Part shown: positions 32,868 to 43,260 of the stretch, in pieces
Numbering within the stretch: the first letter of the stretch is position 1
Layout: each line of letters starts with the position of its first letter
Assembly (NCBI GenBank): GCA_949825065.1
Contig: OX463849.1
Span: forward strand, 41,971,234 to 42,035,233
DNA: 64,000 nucleotides
Reading direction: 5' to 3'
Source of the DNA: Odontocerum albicorne
Taxonomy: Eukaryota > Arthropoda > Insecta > Trichoptera > Odontoceridae
Notes under the pieces: model-generated
What the model saw: the letters and a program-made list of their open reading frames with translations, nothing else
Database searches by the model: none
Told to the model about the DNA's origin: nothing
Made by a program: the position numbers and the translations under genes

Positions 32868-35640
32868 ACCATCACACATATCCGCCGCGTTCTGGAATGC
32901 AAACGGTTCCCTCAGAGCACACAAACACGAGGTCGAGGATTTCCTCCTCGAGCACAACCTGGACGTGTTGCTGATAACGGAAACGCATCTCAAACCGAGC
33001 TACCGTTACAGCATCCGCAACTACTACTGCTACAGAGACGACCGCCTCATCGGCAGAAAAGGCGGCACCGCAACTCTCATCAAAAGCACAATAGACCACT
33101 GCCGCATCCCCTCCCCTCCCACCTCCTACATAGAATCCACATGCGTCGTGGTGAACACAGCCAACCACGGCCCCCTTAAACTTTGCGCGACTTATCTTCC
33201 ACCTACCTCCCCACTTGTCGAGTCCGAACTGGACTCATTCCTCGCAGACAATATCCCCACCATCATGGCGGGAGATCTGAATGCTAAACACCACTTCTGG
33301 CACAGCCGCACTCCCAACACTCACGGCAATATACTCGATGAAATTTCCTCCCGCAAAAGATACTTCGTGGAAGGACCCACGTCTCCCACCCTCTATCCGC
33401 TAATAGACAGCCATCGCCCCGATGTCATCGACATTCACTATCAAACAGATCTCACGACTGTTCACCAGCTTCAATCCGATCACTACCCGGTATTACTTCA
33501 ATTGACGGATGGCTTCCCACCCTTCTCGCCCACAGCCCCTCCGCGACACATCACCTCGTGGAGCGATTTCGCTATTAACGTCGACAGCAGCATCAAAATA
33601 CCGACAACTTTCCCCGACACGAACTCCATAGACGCCGCTATAAATGACTTCACAGCCACCATCAAATCCGCTCTCACATCCTCTTCAAAAGAGAGACCAG
33701 CCGATAAACCCGAACTTCCCCTTCCTTCACATATCAAAATACTGATTATGGAAAAAAACAAAACCAGAAAACTGTGGCAAAACACAGCCGTCCCCTCCTA
33801 CAAGACCGACTACAACAGATTAGTCAAAAAAATTAAACACCTCCTACAGCAACTCCGCAATGACAAATGGTCAGACTTCGTCGAGTCCCTCGAATATAAT
33901 GATGGACTCAAATGGAAATTAACGCGCTGCCTTAGAAATACGCCCTCCCGACCCAGTTCTCTTCAAGGACCAAATGGCCCCGTTTTCTCTGCTCGCGACC
34001 GCGCAGAGACCTTTGCTGACTCTCTAGCAAACATCTTCTCGCCTAATGCAGACCTCTCTGACCCCTCTCACTCAATAATGGTCGACAATGCAGTCGTCGA
34101 CATATTAAATGAGCAAACCCCCCCCACCACAGACTTCTTCTCACCGATAGAAATACAATCTATCATTAAAAATCTCATTAATAAAAAAGCACCCGGCCCC
34201 GATAAAATCAATAATCTCACCTTGAAAAAACTCCCGAAAAAAGCCATTTACGCCCTTACTGCCATCTACAATGCCTGCCTTCGACATAAATTCTTTCCGA
34301 CCCCTTTCAAAAACGCCGACGTCATCATGTTCCCCAAACCGGGTAAAAGCCACATTATCCCCGAAAATCACAGACCGATCAGCCTGCTCCCGACTCTAGG
34401 TAAAGTGCTCGAGAAATTAATCCTCGAACGTCTCTCCACCGAAACTTACTCACGCAACATCATCCCAGATTCGCAACACGGATTTAGGCCATTACACTCT
34501 ACCAGCCATCAGCTTCTTCGCGTTGTAGAACACATAATCAAATCCTTCAGAGCCAAAGGCCTCACGACCCTCCTTTCACTAGACGTGGCGAAAGCCTTCG
34601 ACACAGTCTGGCATAACGGACTCATATTCAAACTGCACAAGTCAGGTATTCCCCTCAGACTAGTGCAAATCATCGCATCATTCCTCGAAAATCGCTCCTT
34701 CTCCGTCAAAATAGACGGCATAAACTCATCCCCACGCCCCATTCTGGCAGGAGTACCCCAAGGTGCACTGCTGTCCCCTATCCTGTATAACATATACACG
34801 AGCGATATGCCTCAATTTTCACGCACACATTGTATCACCGCGCAATACGCTGACGACACAGCCTTCCTCTCTTCATCGAAATATGAGTCCGATTCCCACG
34901 ATAGACTGCAAGACTTCATTCCCATCTTGGAGCACTGGTGCACCAAATGGAAGATCAAAATAAATCCTTCCAAAAGCACAGCTGTCCGCTTCTCACGCAG
35001 ATATATCGAACCCGTCAGAACTCTCAAACTCTTCGGCCAGAGCGTACCATGGACGAAACACGTGAAATACTTAGGCCTCACCTTGGATAGTAAACTCTCG
35101 TGGTACAAACACGCCCATAATATTAAATCAAAAGCTCACGGAACACTCAAATCATTATATCCCTTGATCTGCAAACACAGCAAACTGAGCCCGCGCACTA
35201 AACTCCATCTCTATAAAGCGATCATCAGACCTCAACTGACTTACGCCCTTCCGGTCTGGGGCCACGCGAAGAAATCAACTCTACATCACATTCAAGTCAT
35301 TCAAAACAAAGCCCTCCGCATAATCTTAAAAGCACCCTACATAGTACGTAACTCTAGACTCCACGCGGATATCAAACTACATACCATCCCCGAACATATG
35401 CGCGCTCTGGCCGAGAGGTTTTACAGCTCTGTATCCTGTCATCCCAACCCAATCATAAAATCCTTAGATAACTACAGCGCCAACACCAGATTCAGACACA
35501 CTCGCCCGAAATCAATATTACGAAACGCCCCTCCGAACCCCCACTCCTTAACCGTAATCATCCCCCCAAATGACCCACCGATCGTCACTCTGGATTCCCC
35601 TACATCGACAGCTCCTCCGCAAGACAGTTTACCCCCTTAG
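32851..35640 (+). CDS. ORF2: endonuclease-reverse transcriptase (copy 3)
   Basis: This 929-residue protein nicks the target DNA and copies the element RNA onto the nick. The apurinic-type endonuclease occupies about residues 10-220: WNANG (N16), ITETH (E44), GDLNAKHHFW (D142, N144) and SDHYPV (S209-D210-H211). The RT spans about 430-760: APGPDKINNL, ENHRPISLLPTLGK, QHGFRPLHSTSHQ, LDVAKAFDTVW (D578, D583), GVPQGALLSPILY and YADD (666-669). The thumb and tail follow (YLGLTLDSKLSW, LTYALPVWGHA). No RNase H is seen, as usual for the Jockey clade. Compared with copies 2 and 4 it lacks 18 bp (six residues, IIVHND-like) after DVID, a deletion between two gacat repeats near 33431; the frame is kept but endonuclease function may be lost. 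The start ATG lies inside the end of ORF1. Confidence 0.93.
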   Translation: MARTYKPSHISAAFWNANGSLRAHKHEVEDFLLEHNLDVLLITETHLKPSYRYSIRNYYCYRDDRLIGRKGGTATLIKSTIDHCRIPSPPTSYIESTCVVVNTANHGPLKLCATYLPPTSPLVESELDSFLADNIPTIMAGDLNAKHHFWHSRTPNTHGNILDEISSRKRYFVEGPTSPTLYPLIDSHRPDVIDIHYQTDLTTVHQLQSDHYPVLLQLTDGFPPFSPTAPPRHITSWSDFAINVDSSIKIPTTFPDTNSIDAAINDFTATIKSALTSSSKERPADKPELPLPSHIKILIMEKNKTRKLWQNTAVPSYKTDYNRLVKKIKHLLQQLRNDKWSDFVESLEYNDGLKWKLTRCLRNTPSRPSSLQGPNGPVFSARDRAETFADSLANIFSPNADLSDPSHSIMVDNAVVDILNEQTPPTTDFFSPIEIQSIIKNLINKKAPGPDKINNLTLKKLPKKAIYALTAIYNACLRHKFFPTPFKNADVIMFPKPGKSHIIPENHRPISLLPTLGKVLEKLILERLSTETYSRNIIPDSQHGFRPLHSTSHQLLRVVEHIIKSFRAKGLTTLLSLDVAKAFDTVWHNGLIFKLHKSGIPLRLVQIIASFLENRSFSVKIDGINSSPRPILAGVPQGALLSPILYNIYTSDMPQFSRTHCITAQYADDTAFLSSSKYESDSHDRLQDFIPILEHWCTKWKIKINPSKSTAVRFSRRYIEPVRTLKLFGQSVPWTKHVKYLGLTLDSKLSWYKHAHNIKSKAHGTLKSLYPLICKHSKLSPRTKLHLYKAIIRPQLTYALPVWGHAKKSTLHHIQVIQNKALRIILKAPYIVRNSRLHADIKLHTIPEHMRALAERFYSSVSCHPNPIIKSLDNYSANTRFRHTRPKSILRNAPPNPHSLTVIIPPNDPPIVTLDSPTSTAPPQDSLPP

Positions 35641-36065
35641 GCAACCACATTTACCACCTTCAATAAACATTTTTTACATTTTTAATATATTTATACAAGT
35701 CACACACGTCTCCTTATCCACTTAATTACCTATATATATTTACATACTATATTCACTTTCGTACTATATTTTATTCATAACCATTATTTTTCACCCATTC
35801 AATATATTCGTGTGTGACGACACAACTAAATGTATATTCTTATGTAATATTATGTATATACTATCACATTTATTTATGTATTTAATCGTTTTATAACTTC
35901 TCATAATCATTCATAAAATCAAAACATTTACCACAAACCTATCCTTTCCCGACTCCTAAAAAGATCCAAAATTTCCAAAATATCAAAACAGTCAGAACTT
36001 ATCCGATGAAGGAGTAAGGTGTCCTACCATCGGACCGAAACTCCAAACAAGTTATCAATCACTAG
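35641..36065 (+). other. 3' UTR of Jockey copy 3
   Basis: About 425 bp, colinear with the other copies, with the same foldable end (tccgatg...catcgga, ggagt...actcc). It ends caatcactag, against caaccactag in copies 1 and 2. Confidence 0.75.
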
Positions 36066-36079
36066 TTAAGATGCGAGGA

Positions 36080-36618
36080 AATAAATGGAATATTTCTTCT
36101 GTAGTTAAAATATTTCACTTAAAAACCAAAATAATTTATAAGAAAACTTAATACTTACTGTTAAGATTGGTTTATTAGAAAATTTTCATTGAATACTAAA
36201 AAGATAAATAATTAATTGTAACAAACTCAAACAAATTATAAAAATATAATTTGGCAATAAAAGTACGAGCATATACATTAAAAAATAAAATGTACAAAGC
36301 TCCTTTCACGTTTCAGGATAAGTATGATTAAAGTAAATAAAAATACAGGTATACTTCATTTTACGGCGCTCCGCTTTACGGCGTTTGACTGAAAATTGAC
36401 ATTAATTAATATATTTATTATTCTTGGAGAATATATTGCACTAACGGCGTGGGATTGACACGCACATCACCTTACTCGATTGGAGTCAGTTGGTATATGG
36501 TATAATATGTAAACGCTACCCAGTTGTTCGGCATCGCAATTATATCTCGCGCTTATTTTGTTTACATACATCATTTGCGCACTTCCACCAAAGAAGTTAC
36601 AGTGGGCAAAATACTTAC
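36080..36618. other. Unassigned AT-rich DNA
   Basis: No gene or element recognised between the Jockey cluster and the next TIR element. Confidence 0.45.
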
Positions 36619-36621
36619 TAA

Positions 36622-37309
36622 GGGCGCCCGTGCACTAGGCAGCCTGGCTGCGACAGCCGAAATGTTGAGCAGCCAGTTATAAGCAGCCAGCCGACGGTCG
36701 ACCGTTGAGTCGAGGGAGAAGGAACGTGGAAGATGTTATAATTGTTTACTTTTTGTCTCGTAAGAAACGCAAAGCAAAGAGAAGGCATTGGATTAATTCT
36801 TTACTTCTGGAGCGGCACTCAAAGGGCTTATTTCAAAATTATTTTTAAGATCTTCGAAACTACTCGGATCATTTTTTTAACTATACAAGAATGTCAATGC
36901 AATCATTTGATAACCTATTAGAAAATATAAAAAAAATCAATTATGAGTGTTAAAGTCGTATGCGAGCTTGTATAACTTCAGAAGATAAATTGATAATTAC
37001 TTTGAGGTGTGCACACAAAACAAAAATGTTATGTTTACTTTTAATAATATCGCGAAAGTCATCGCGAATTTCGTTTAAGAATGCAAACTACGTCTGGCTG
37101 CTACGACAAGTGCGCGGAGACTTGAGGCAGCCACATAAATTTGCCTTGTCTCGCTCTGGCTGCGCGCAGCCAGTCGGCTGTCGTGCAAGCGTACACGTTC
37201 TAATGACTGCCGCAGCCAGGAATTCTTGGCCGCCTAGTACGCGCGCTCCAATGAGCCGCCATAGGTCGGATTGGCTGCCGCAGCCAGGCTGCCTAGTGCG
37301 CGGGCACCT
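36622..37309. mobile_element. Nonautonomous TIR element, possibly PIF/Harbinger (688 bp)
   Basis: The left end gggcgcccgtgcactaggca + gcctggctgcgacagcc is matched by the inverted right end (tgcccgcgcactaggcag...), giving about 37 bp of inverted repeat with four or five differences. A TAA trinucleotide lies at each side (36619-36621 and 37310-37312), compatible with the 3-bp TWA duplication of PIF/Harbinger elements. Inner ends are rich in GCAGCC/GGCTGC words; the middle is AT-rich. The frame 36960-37349 runs through the right TIR and out of the element, so I do not accept it as a gene. Superfamily assignment rests only on the 3-bp duplication and GG-rich ends. Confidence 0.7.
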
Positions 37310-37312
37310 TAA

Positions 37313-38285
37313 TGGTATACCATACTACAGAGGACTTCTAATGAAATAATACGTCAGTCAAGGGGGTAAACTTAATTATTTTATTATTTTAAGAAAATGT
37401 AACACAATCTAATGACGAAAAAATATTCTAAGATTAGTAATAAACTGGAGAATATTTTTTTTATTTTTACTTATGTATAGTGTTTTAAACCTATTTATTA
37501 CAAACTTAATAATTTGTTTCGATAACATGTATCTATGATTTTTATATGGCCTGGTCAAGTGAAAAAAAGGCTGCAGCTTGCATTACGGGGATATTCGCTA
37601 GGCAGCTGTGATCTGGAACCATAATCTGCTGTGTAAGCGAGATACGCCTGTATGTACAAATAATAATGTAGTAGATATATTTTATAATACTATAACAATA
37701 AAACGAATGTGAATAACGAGAAAAATATTGAATCTTATAAATATAAATATATATTAATAAACCCATTCCCCCGAACCACAACTTTAACGAATGGATAAAA
37801 GGTTAGACTCATATTTATTATGACATAAAGTAATTTTATGAAAAAATAGTCTGCTTTAGTACGTGCTGAAGGAAATCGGTAAATTATTAGAACATTTATT
37901 ATTTTATAGGCACCGTTTTTTTTTTACATAGAAAGTAAATCAATATTTCTTATTCAGATGATTTTTTCCGTGTTCAATGATTGTACCAAAAACGAAATTG
38001 GCAAATATCTTTTGCCACGAATTCTTTATTAAAAATCTGCAGTAATCGAACTGGCAAACCCTAGGTCGTCAAACTAAGAATTTTACTCGTGTAATATGAA
38101 ATAAAATAATATATCATATATGTTGAACATCAGTTGAAATGCAAACCAAAGGACTACTCACATAGCAAAAAGCCTCTCTACGTCGAAAATTATTGTCATT
38201 TTTTTCGTATGGTACCCTTCAGCATATCCTAATTGATGATATATTTAAGAGCGTGTCCGGTAGAAAATATTGTTTTAGGTATCTG
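37313..38285. other. Unassigned AT-rich DNA
   Basis: No gene, array or element recognised in nearly 1 kb. Confidence 0.45.
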
Positions 38286-38515
38286 TAATTGAGACTTCAG
38301 GAATAGAACCACTAAAGTAAACACGCAACAAGCGCTACGTTATTGCACGTGGTGGCGACACTGCTACACGTGGAAAGGCAATAACACTCAATCACGTACT
38401 CTTTATCACACAAACTCTTTTACCAGAATAGGACTTTCTTCTTCTGTTTTTTTTTTGTATAATCGAACCCGAAACTTCCGCATCTTACCATCTAGGCAAC
38501 AAAGGATGTATATAT
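38286..38515 (-). mobile_element. SINE S1 copy, diverged
   Basis: On the minus strand the head has ttgcctagatggtaagatgc (A-box region) and gggttcgattatac (B box). The body follows with gtgattgagtgtt, cacgtgtagcagtgtc and the ending ccactttagtgg-like block. The layout matches the copies at 8770, 13620 and 51036. Confidence 0.55.
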
Positions 38516-38589
38516 TTTTATGTAAAATAACAAAATCACGTGTATTGATATAAAAAGTTAGTATAAAGAAGAGGAGAATAGAAATTATA

Positions 38590-38770
38590 ACACGTCGATC
38601 AATAAGCCACGGGACTAACTACTAAAACTTGTTACTCAATGACACAATGTCGGAATGTCATGAAAGTTTGATACGTAACTTCTAAAAGTTGGTACTAACG
38701 GAGAATGGTATGGATTTCTTATTAGAGGTGCCATCTGTTGGTTAGTCCCGGGACTTATTGATCGATGTGT
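38590..38770. mobile_element. Mariner-like MITE (181 bp)
   Basis: The ends acac(g/a)tcgatcaataag ... gggactaac form an imperfect inverted repeat of about 28 bp. TA lies at 38588-38589 and 38771-38772. The interior has no coding sequence. Length, TA flanks and ends fit a Tc1/mariner-derived MITE. Confidence 0.75.
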
Positions 38771-38772
38771 TA

Positions 38773-39393
38773 TATGAAAGCAAAAAGGAAAGATGTAAGT
38801 TTATTATAAAAAAGAAACTGCAAAATAATAAGAAAATTGTTATCTAAAATAAGGTAATGAGATATTCATGTCTGTTTTATCGAACAAATATCAGAATGAT
38901 AAAGACCAAGATAATGGTGACATTTTAGACATTACATGAGAGAGGAAACTTAAGCAATTTGATCTTAAAATATCCTTCAAAATAAAGGCAAACACTATTA
39001 AAATTTAAATCAAGTCCGCCAAGCAATCCAGCGGGCGAGACGACCCCATTCCTCGCCGCGCCCGTCAGGGACGAGGACTTGCTAAGTGCTGTGTCGGCCG
39101 AGGACGTGCCTCCTCTAAGATACGGCTGATCTTTTCAGGCGTGACTGGTTCAAAGATATCCGTGTGGAAAACAAATTCACCCACAGTAAATAGTAGACTT
39201 GTTATTCATTACTGGCATGCATTCTTTGAATATACACTCATATGTTATACGAGTATATCATCCCACCAGAATATATTACAATATATAAAATTTAGTAACG
39301 CTTATGAACTGACTGGAAAATTCAAAATCAAGGCGCTCTTGAGGTAATATGTATATTTTGATGCATCGTGACAGACGTCCTCCGTAGTCTGTA
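38773..39393. other. Unassigned DNA with a GC-rich patch
   Basis: At 39010-39135 the base composition rises sharply (gcgggcgagacgacccc, cgaggacgtgcctcctc). One plus-strand frame there reads FLAAPVRDEDLLSAVSAEDV before a stop. It could be a fragment of an exon or of a mobile-element protein; I cannot identify it. The rest is AT-rich. Confidence 0.4.
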
Positions 39394-40207
39394 TGTATAA
39401 AAATTTACATGTAACAAGTTAAGTTAGCTTATACTTGTAGTTATGTTATATAAAAATTTACATGTAACAAGTTACGTTAGCTTATACTTGTAGTTATGTT
39501 CTATAAAAAATTTACATGTAACAAGTTAAGTTAGCTTTTACTTGTAGTTATGTTATATAAAAATTTATATGTAACAAGTTAAGTTAGCTTATACTTGTAG
39601 TTATGTTATATAAAAATTACATGTAACAAGTTAAGTTAGCTTATTCTTGTAGTTATGTTATATAAAAATGTATTATACATGTAACAAGTTTAAGTTAGCT
39701 TATACTTGTAGTTATGTTATGTAAAAATTTACATGTAAGAAGTTTAGTTAGCTTATACTTGTAGTTATGTTATATAAAAATTTACATGTAACAAGTTAAG
39801 TTAGCTTATACTTGTAGTTATGTTATATAAAAATTAACATGTAACAAGTCAAGTTAGCTTATACTTGTAGTTATGTTATATAAAAATTTACATATAACAA
39901 GTTAAGTTAGCTTATACTTGTAGTTATGTTATATAAAAATGTACATGTAACAAGTTTAAGTTAGCTTATACTTGTAGTTATGTTATATAAAAATTTACAT
40001 GTAAGAAGTTTAGTTAGCTTATACTTGTAGTTATGTTATATAAAAATTTACATGTAACAAGTTAAGTACGCTTATACTTGTAGTTATGTTATATAAAAAT
40101 TTACATGTAACAAGTTAAGTTAGCTTATACTTATAGTTATGTTATATAAAAATGTACATGTAAGAAGTTAAGTTAGCTTATACTTGTAGTTATGTTATAT
40201 AAAAATT
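39394..40207. repeat. 53-bp minisatellite, about 15 copies
   Basis: The unit carries tataaaaatttacatgtaac, aagttaagttagcttatact and tgtagttatgt. About fifteen copies of 51-59 bp occur head to tail, with point changes such as acatgtaagaag and a 5-bp insertion near 39670. The neighbouring sequence is AT-rich. Confidence 0.95.
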
Positions 40208-41187
40208 TAATAAGTTTTTGGTTCTTAAGTTATAAGTTTGTATCTAAATGTATAACTTTTGGCAAATATTTGTATTAAAGATATTTTTTCAATTTAAAAA
40301 AAACGTATTTTTTAATATTAGTTAATTAGTTCAGTAAATTTAATTTTTTATTTTAAATTTTTATTTTAATTTCAGTAAATTAATAATTTAAAAATATTTC
40401 AATTAATTTTCAATCTTTATTATGCACATGAAATACAAGTAATATCACAGCATAAAGTTTGTTAGAACAAGCAAGATACATCTTAAAACAGAAACAATCA
40501 TAAAATTCTAGAATAAAACATTAACATTCATAAAAAAATCTATTGTAGTTAAAAGTTAACTTAGTAAAAAATGTAACCAAGGACAAAATTATTGACACAT
40601 TGTTGAGAAAACGGTTTAAATATTTAACGGACGATGAATCGTTCAAGGTTAGAAATCAAACGATATAAATAATAAAATGAAATCATTGACCGAGATCAAG
40701 TTTTTCTCAATTTTATGATTATTATTATTATTATCCCTTTATTGTATAACAATGAATAAAACCGAAGTTGAACCATTGAACCGTGATGTGATATTTTTCT
40801 CATTCTATTATACTTGCGTTTACCTTTGAATTATCCCATTATTTTTGTGCTAAAAGTTCACGGTGAGTTGAGTTTGTCATCTGGCTAGTCAATAAAAATC
40901 AACGATAATGACTAGACTAGGCCTGCTTTCGAATACTCAGAAATATGAGTCATTAAACATTGATCAAGTACGAGTCTGTAAGTGATACAAAGTATCCATA
41001 CAATAACTCTTTTTCTACCTCCAATCCACTAAGTGAGGTCACTTTTCTTTATTTAATTATAAATAAATTTTAACCCTAACTTTTTATTTCTTTCAACAAA
41101 AGTAACATATATCTTGAACGTATAAAACACATCGAAAAGTCAGGAATTTTTGACACTCAGTTAATTTTGAATCCTTTGCATAAAGTA
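40208..41187. other. Unassigned AT-rich DNA
   Basis: No gene recognised; very AT-rich from 40260 to 40560. Confidence 0.45.
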
Positions 41188-41198
41188 CAAATTATTTA

Positions 41199-41405
41199 TT
41201 GTAATTTATTTTTATCAAACACTGTTTATTCCACTTTTTTGTAACGGTATAACCCTACCGGTTTCAAGGCTTTCATCTCATCTTCAGGGGAGCACAAACA
41301 AGACTTGTTTGTGCTCTAGTGCTCTAGTGGAATAAACAGTGTTTGATAAAAATGAATTACAATGTCTTTAAACCTCCACAACGTTAATGCCTTAACTATA
41401 AACAA
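41199..41405 (+). mobile_element. Palindromic retroposon, copy 3, right arm deleted (207 bp)
   Basis: Same family as 13717-13990. The left arm is complete, but about 45 bp of the right arm (the ccctgaagatg to caaaaaag part) is missing and replaced by a duplicated ctctagtg. The tail (gtctttaaacctccacaac to taaacaa) is present. A perfect 11-bp duplication caaattattta occurs at 41188-41198 and 41406-41416. Confidence 0.85.
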
Positions 41406-41419
41406 CAAATTATTTAACT

Positions 41420-41720
41420 TTTTTTATCATTTTGGCTATTACGACTTCTCGGGGGATAATTATGGACCTTCTTATTGTGCATCACACCTTTTCCAGAATA
41501 AAAAGAACAAAAAAGGAGCCCAGTCGTGTAAACAGTTCGTCTGGTAACAATACTCGCATGTGCTAGAAGTGCGTGAGTGGTGTTGCCTCTTCATATGTGT
41601 GGTACTATTATTAACTCGTGCAATGTCGAACCGTGAATTGTAAAAAGCCACTTGCGGAGGCACGAAACTCACGGTTCGTCATTTGATAAATGGGCCCGAA
41701 AAAATGTAGTCGATACTTTT
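41420..41720 (+). mobile_element. SINE S1 body fragment
   Basis: The segment with gtcgtgtaaacagttcgtct, aacaatactcgcatg, ttgcctcttcatatgtgtgg and a final aactcacggttcg follows the body of the SINE copies at 13991-14430 and 51110-51340. The tRNA-like head is not recognisable here; the palindromic retroposon lies just upstream. Confidence 0.5.
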
Positions 41721-42159
41721 TTATATATCCGAATCATCAATTCTGACTTGTTGGAGGATATTTTTTTAGAAGAATTCATGAATAAATTTACATATTTTAT
41801 TGACTGATTCGAATAAATAATTGAAGGCGTTATTTGGTATCGGAAAATAACGTTATAAAATCCGTTTATCGAAAGACTGCAGCAGATTGAACCTGTGTGT
41901 TTATAGACATGGAACTCTTTGCCACCGTTATTTTCCATTTGATTTGTCAATATTGTGTAATTGCTGATTACAACATATTAGACACAATAAACTGACGATG
42001 GGAAATAAGTTACGAGAATTTTCATTAATCGCAAAGTATTCTCTAGAATAATAGTATTCGTGATTCTTTTCTCTTTTTCTAAAATTATTTATTAAAAATC
42101 TTGGCTAATAAATTAATACCTTAATTTTAAAGATTTAAGAGGCAAATAAAATGTACTAC
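41721..42159. other. Unassigned AT-rich DNA
   Basis: No gene recognised; the minus-strand frame 41669-41950 has no identifiable domain. Confidence 0.4.
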
Positions 42160-43260
42160 CTACCTAACATATATATTAAAGTATAATAAGTCATTGTCAC
42201 TATCAAGTAGATATTATTGCCTACATTAAGGAGATAGGTATTGCCTATAAAAAGTAGAAAGATATTGCCTAAATTAATGTTTAAAAAGGTAATGTTTTTA
42301 TTAAGTAGACACTATTGCCTATATTGAGGGGAAAGGCATTGTCAATATTAAAGTTTTAACCATTATTGCTGTTATTCAGTAGATAGCATTGCCTTTATTA
42401 AGGAGATAGGTATTGTCTACAAAAAGTAGATACCTAAATATTGTATTTATTAAATAATATAAATGGAATGTATCTATCATCATAATCATAGTCATTGCTG
42501 GGCCTCGCAGTCGAGGACCCCCTCGCCACTCAGTTGGAAAGGGAAGCTGTGCCGTAGATTTTTTTTACATTGAGAAGTGAGTGACCCGTTGCACACCAGC
42601 AAACTCACCGGCTAAACCGCTCTACTGGATCCGATGGTACACCGAAGTGAGACGATCGGAGCACATCGGCATGTTTTCTTTTTATCTTTCTTGAAAGAAT
42701 AGATATGACGAAAGTCATAGGAATCCTTATGCCCTCGAATACTAGGCGGAAATGAATTCCCGTGTCATTCGAGGAGAGTAGCACAGCACGGAACTCGAAC
42801 CGGCGACCTTCCGCACAGAAGTCCAGTGCGTTCCCGCGCGACCATGCACCTCATACAGTGTATCTATAAAGCAGATAGGTATTTGCCTTTATTCAAGTAT
42901 GAAAATAATTATCTTTATTAAGTAGATAGCATTGCCTGCATTAAGAAGATAAGTATTGTCTGTATAAAGTATATAGGTATTGCCTATTTTAAAATACACA
43001 AAGATTTTTCCTCTATTCAATAGATAAGTATTGCTTATATAAAGTAGATAAGTTTTTTTCTGTATTAAAGAATATAAAGGTACTGTATATTTTAAGCAGA
43101 TAGGTATTGCCTATATTAAAACACGCAAAAATATTGTCACTATTTAATGAATATGTACTTATTGCCTAAATACAAACATATATAAAGATATTGCCTCTAT
43201 TCAGAAAATAGGTATTACCTATATTAAATATTAAAAAAATATTGCCTATTTTAAAATATT
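42160..43260. repeat. Degenerate ~30-bp minisatellite, split by a SINE
   Basis: Loose repeats built on agtagataggtattgcctat and ttaa(g) recur dozens of times from 42160 to 42468 and again from 42868 to 43260. Unit lengths vary from about 25 to 45 bp and divergence is high. The central 381 bp belong to a SINE inserted later. Confidence 0.8.
42478..42858 (-). mobile_element. tRNA-derived SINE (family S2), 381 bp
   Basis: On the minus strand the element starts with atgaggtgcatggtcgcgcg (A-box region) and has a B box ggttcgagttcc. It runs through a GC-richer body and ends in a tail of tgattatgatgat after gcgaggcccagcaatgac. A perfect 9-bp duplication, tgtatctat, flanks it at 42469-42477 and 42859-42867. 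The tail form suggests it borrows the 3' end of a LINE for mobility; the partner is not in this window. Confidence 0.85.

Larger units (their letters stand above)
26081..36066 (+). mobile_element. Jockey-clade element copy 3, full length, interrupted
   Basis: The two outer pieces 26081-26406 and 30844-36066 form one element of about 5.5 kb; the sequence between them is copy 2 plus one of its duplications. The 13-bp duplication taagatgcgagga occurs at 26068-26080 and 36067-36079. Order: bipartite 5' UTR, ORF1 (31212-32867), ORF2 (32851-35640), 3' UTR ending in caatcactag. It is the only copy with a 5' UTR and an unbroken gag-like ORF, and both frames are open. Its own mobility is doubtful because ORF2 lacks six endonuclease residues and copy 2 splits the 5' UTR. 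Confidence 0.9.

Noticed and set aside
36960..37349. 129-residue plus-strand frame
   Set aside because: Runs across the right inverted repeat of a TIR element and beyond it; the Cys/Arg/Ala-rich part is the TIR itself.
39394..40207. CRISPR-like array
   Set aside because: The repeats are contiguous without unique spacers and the DNA is clearly eukaryotic.
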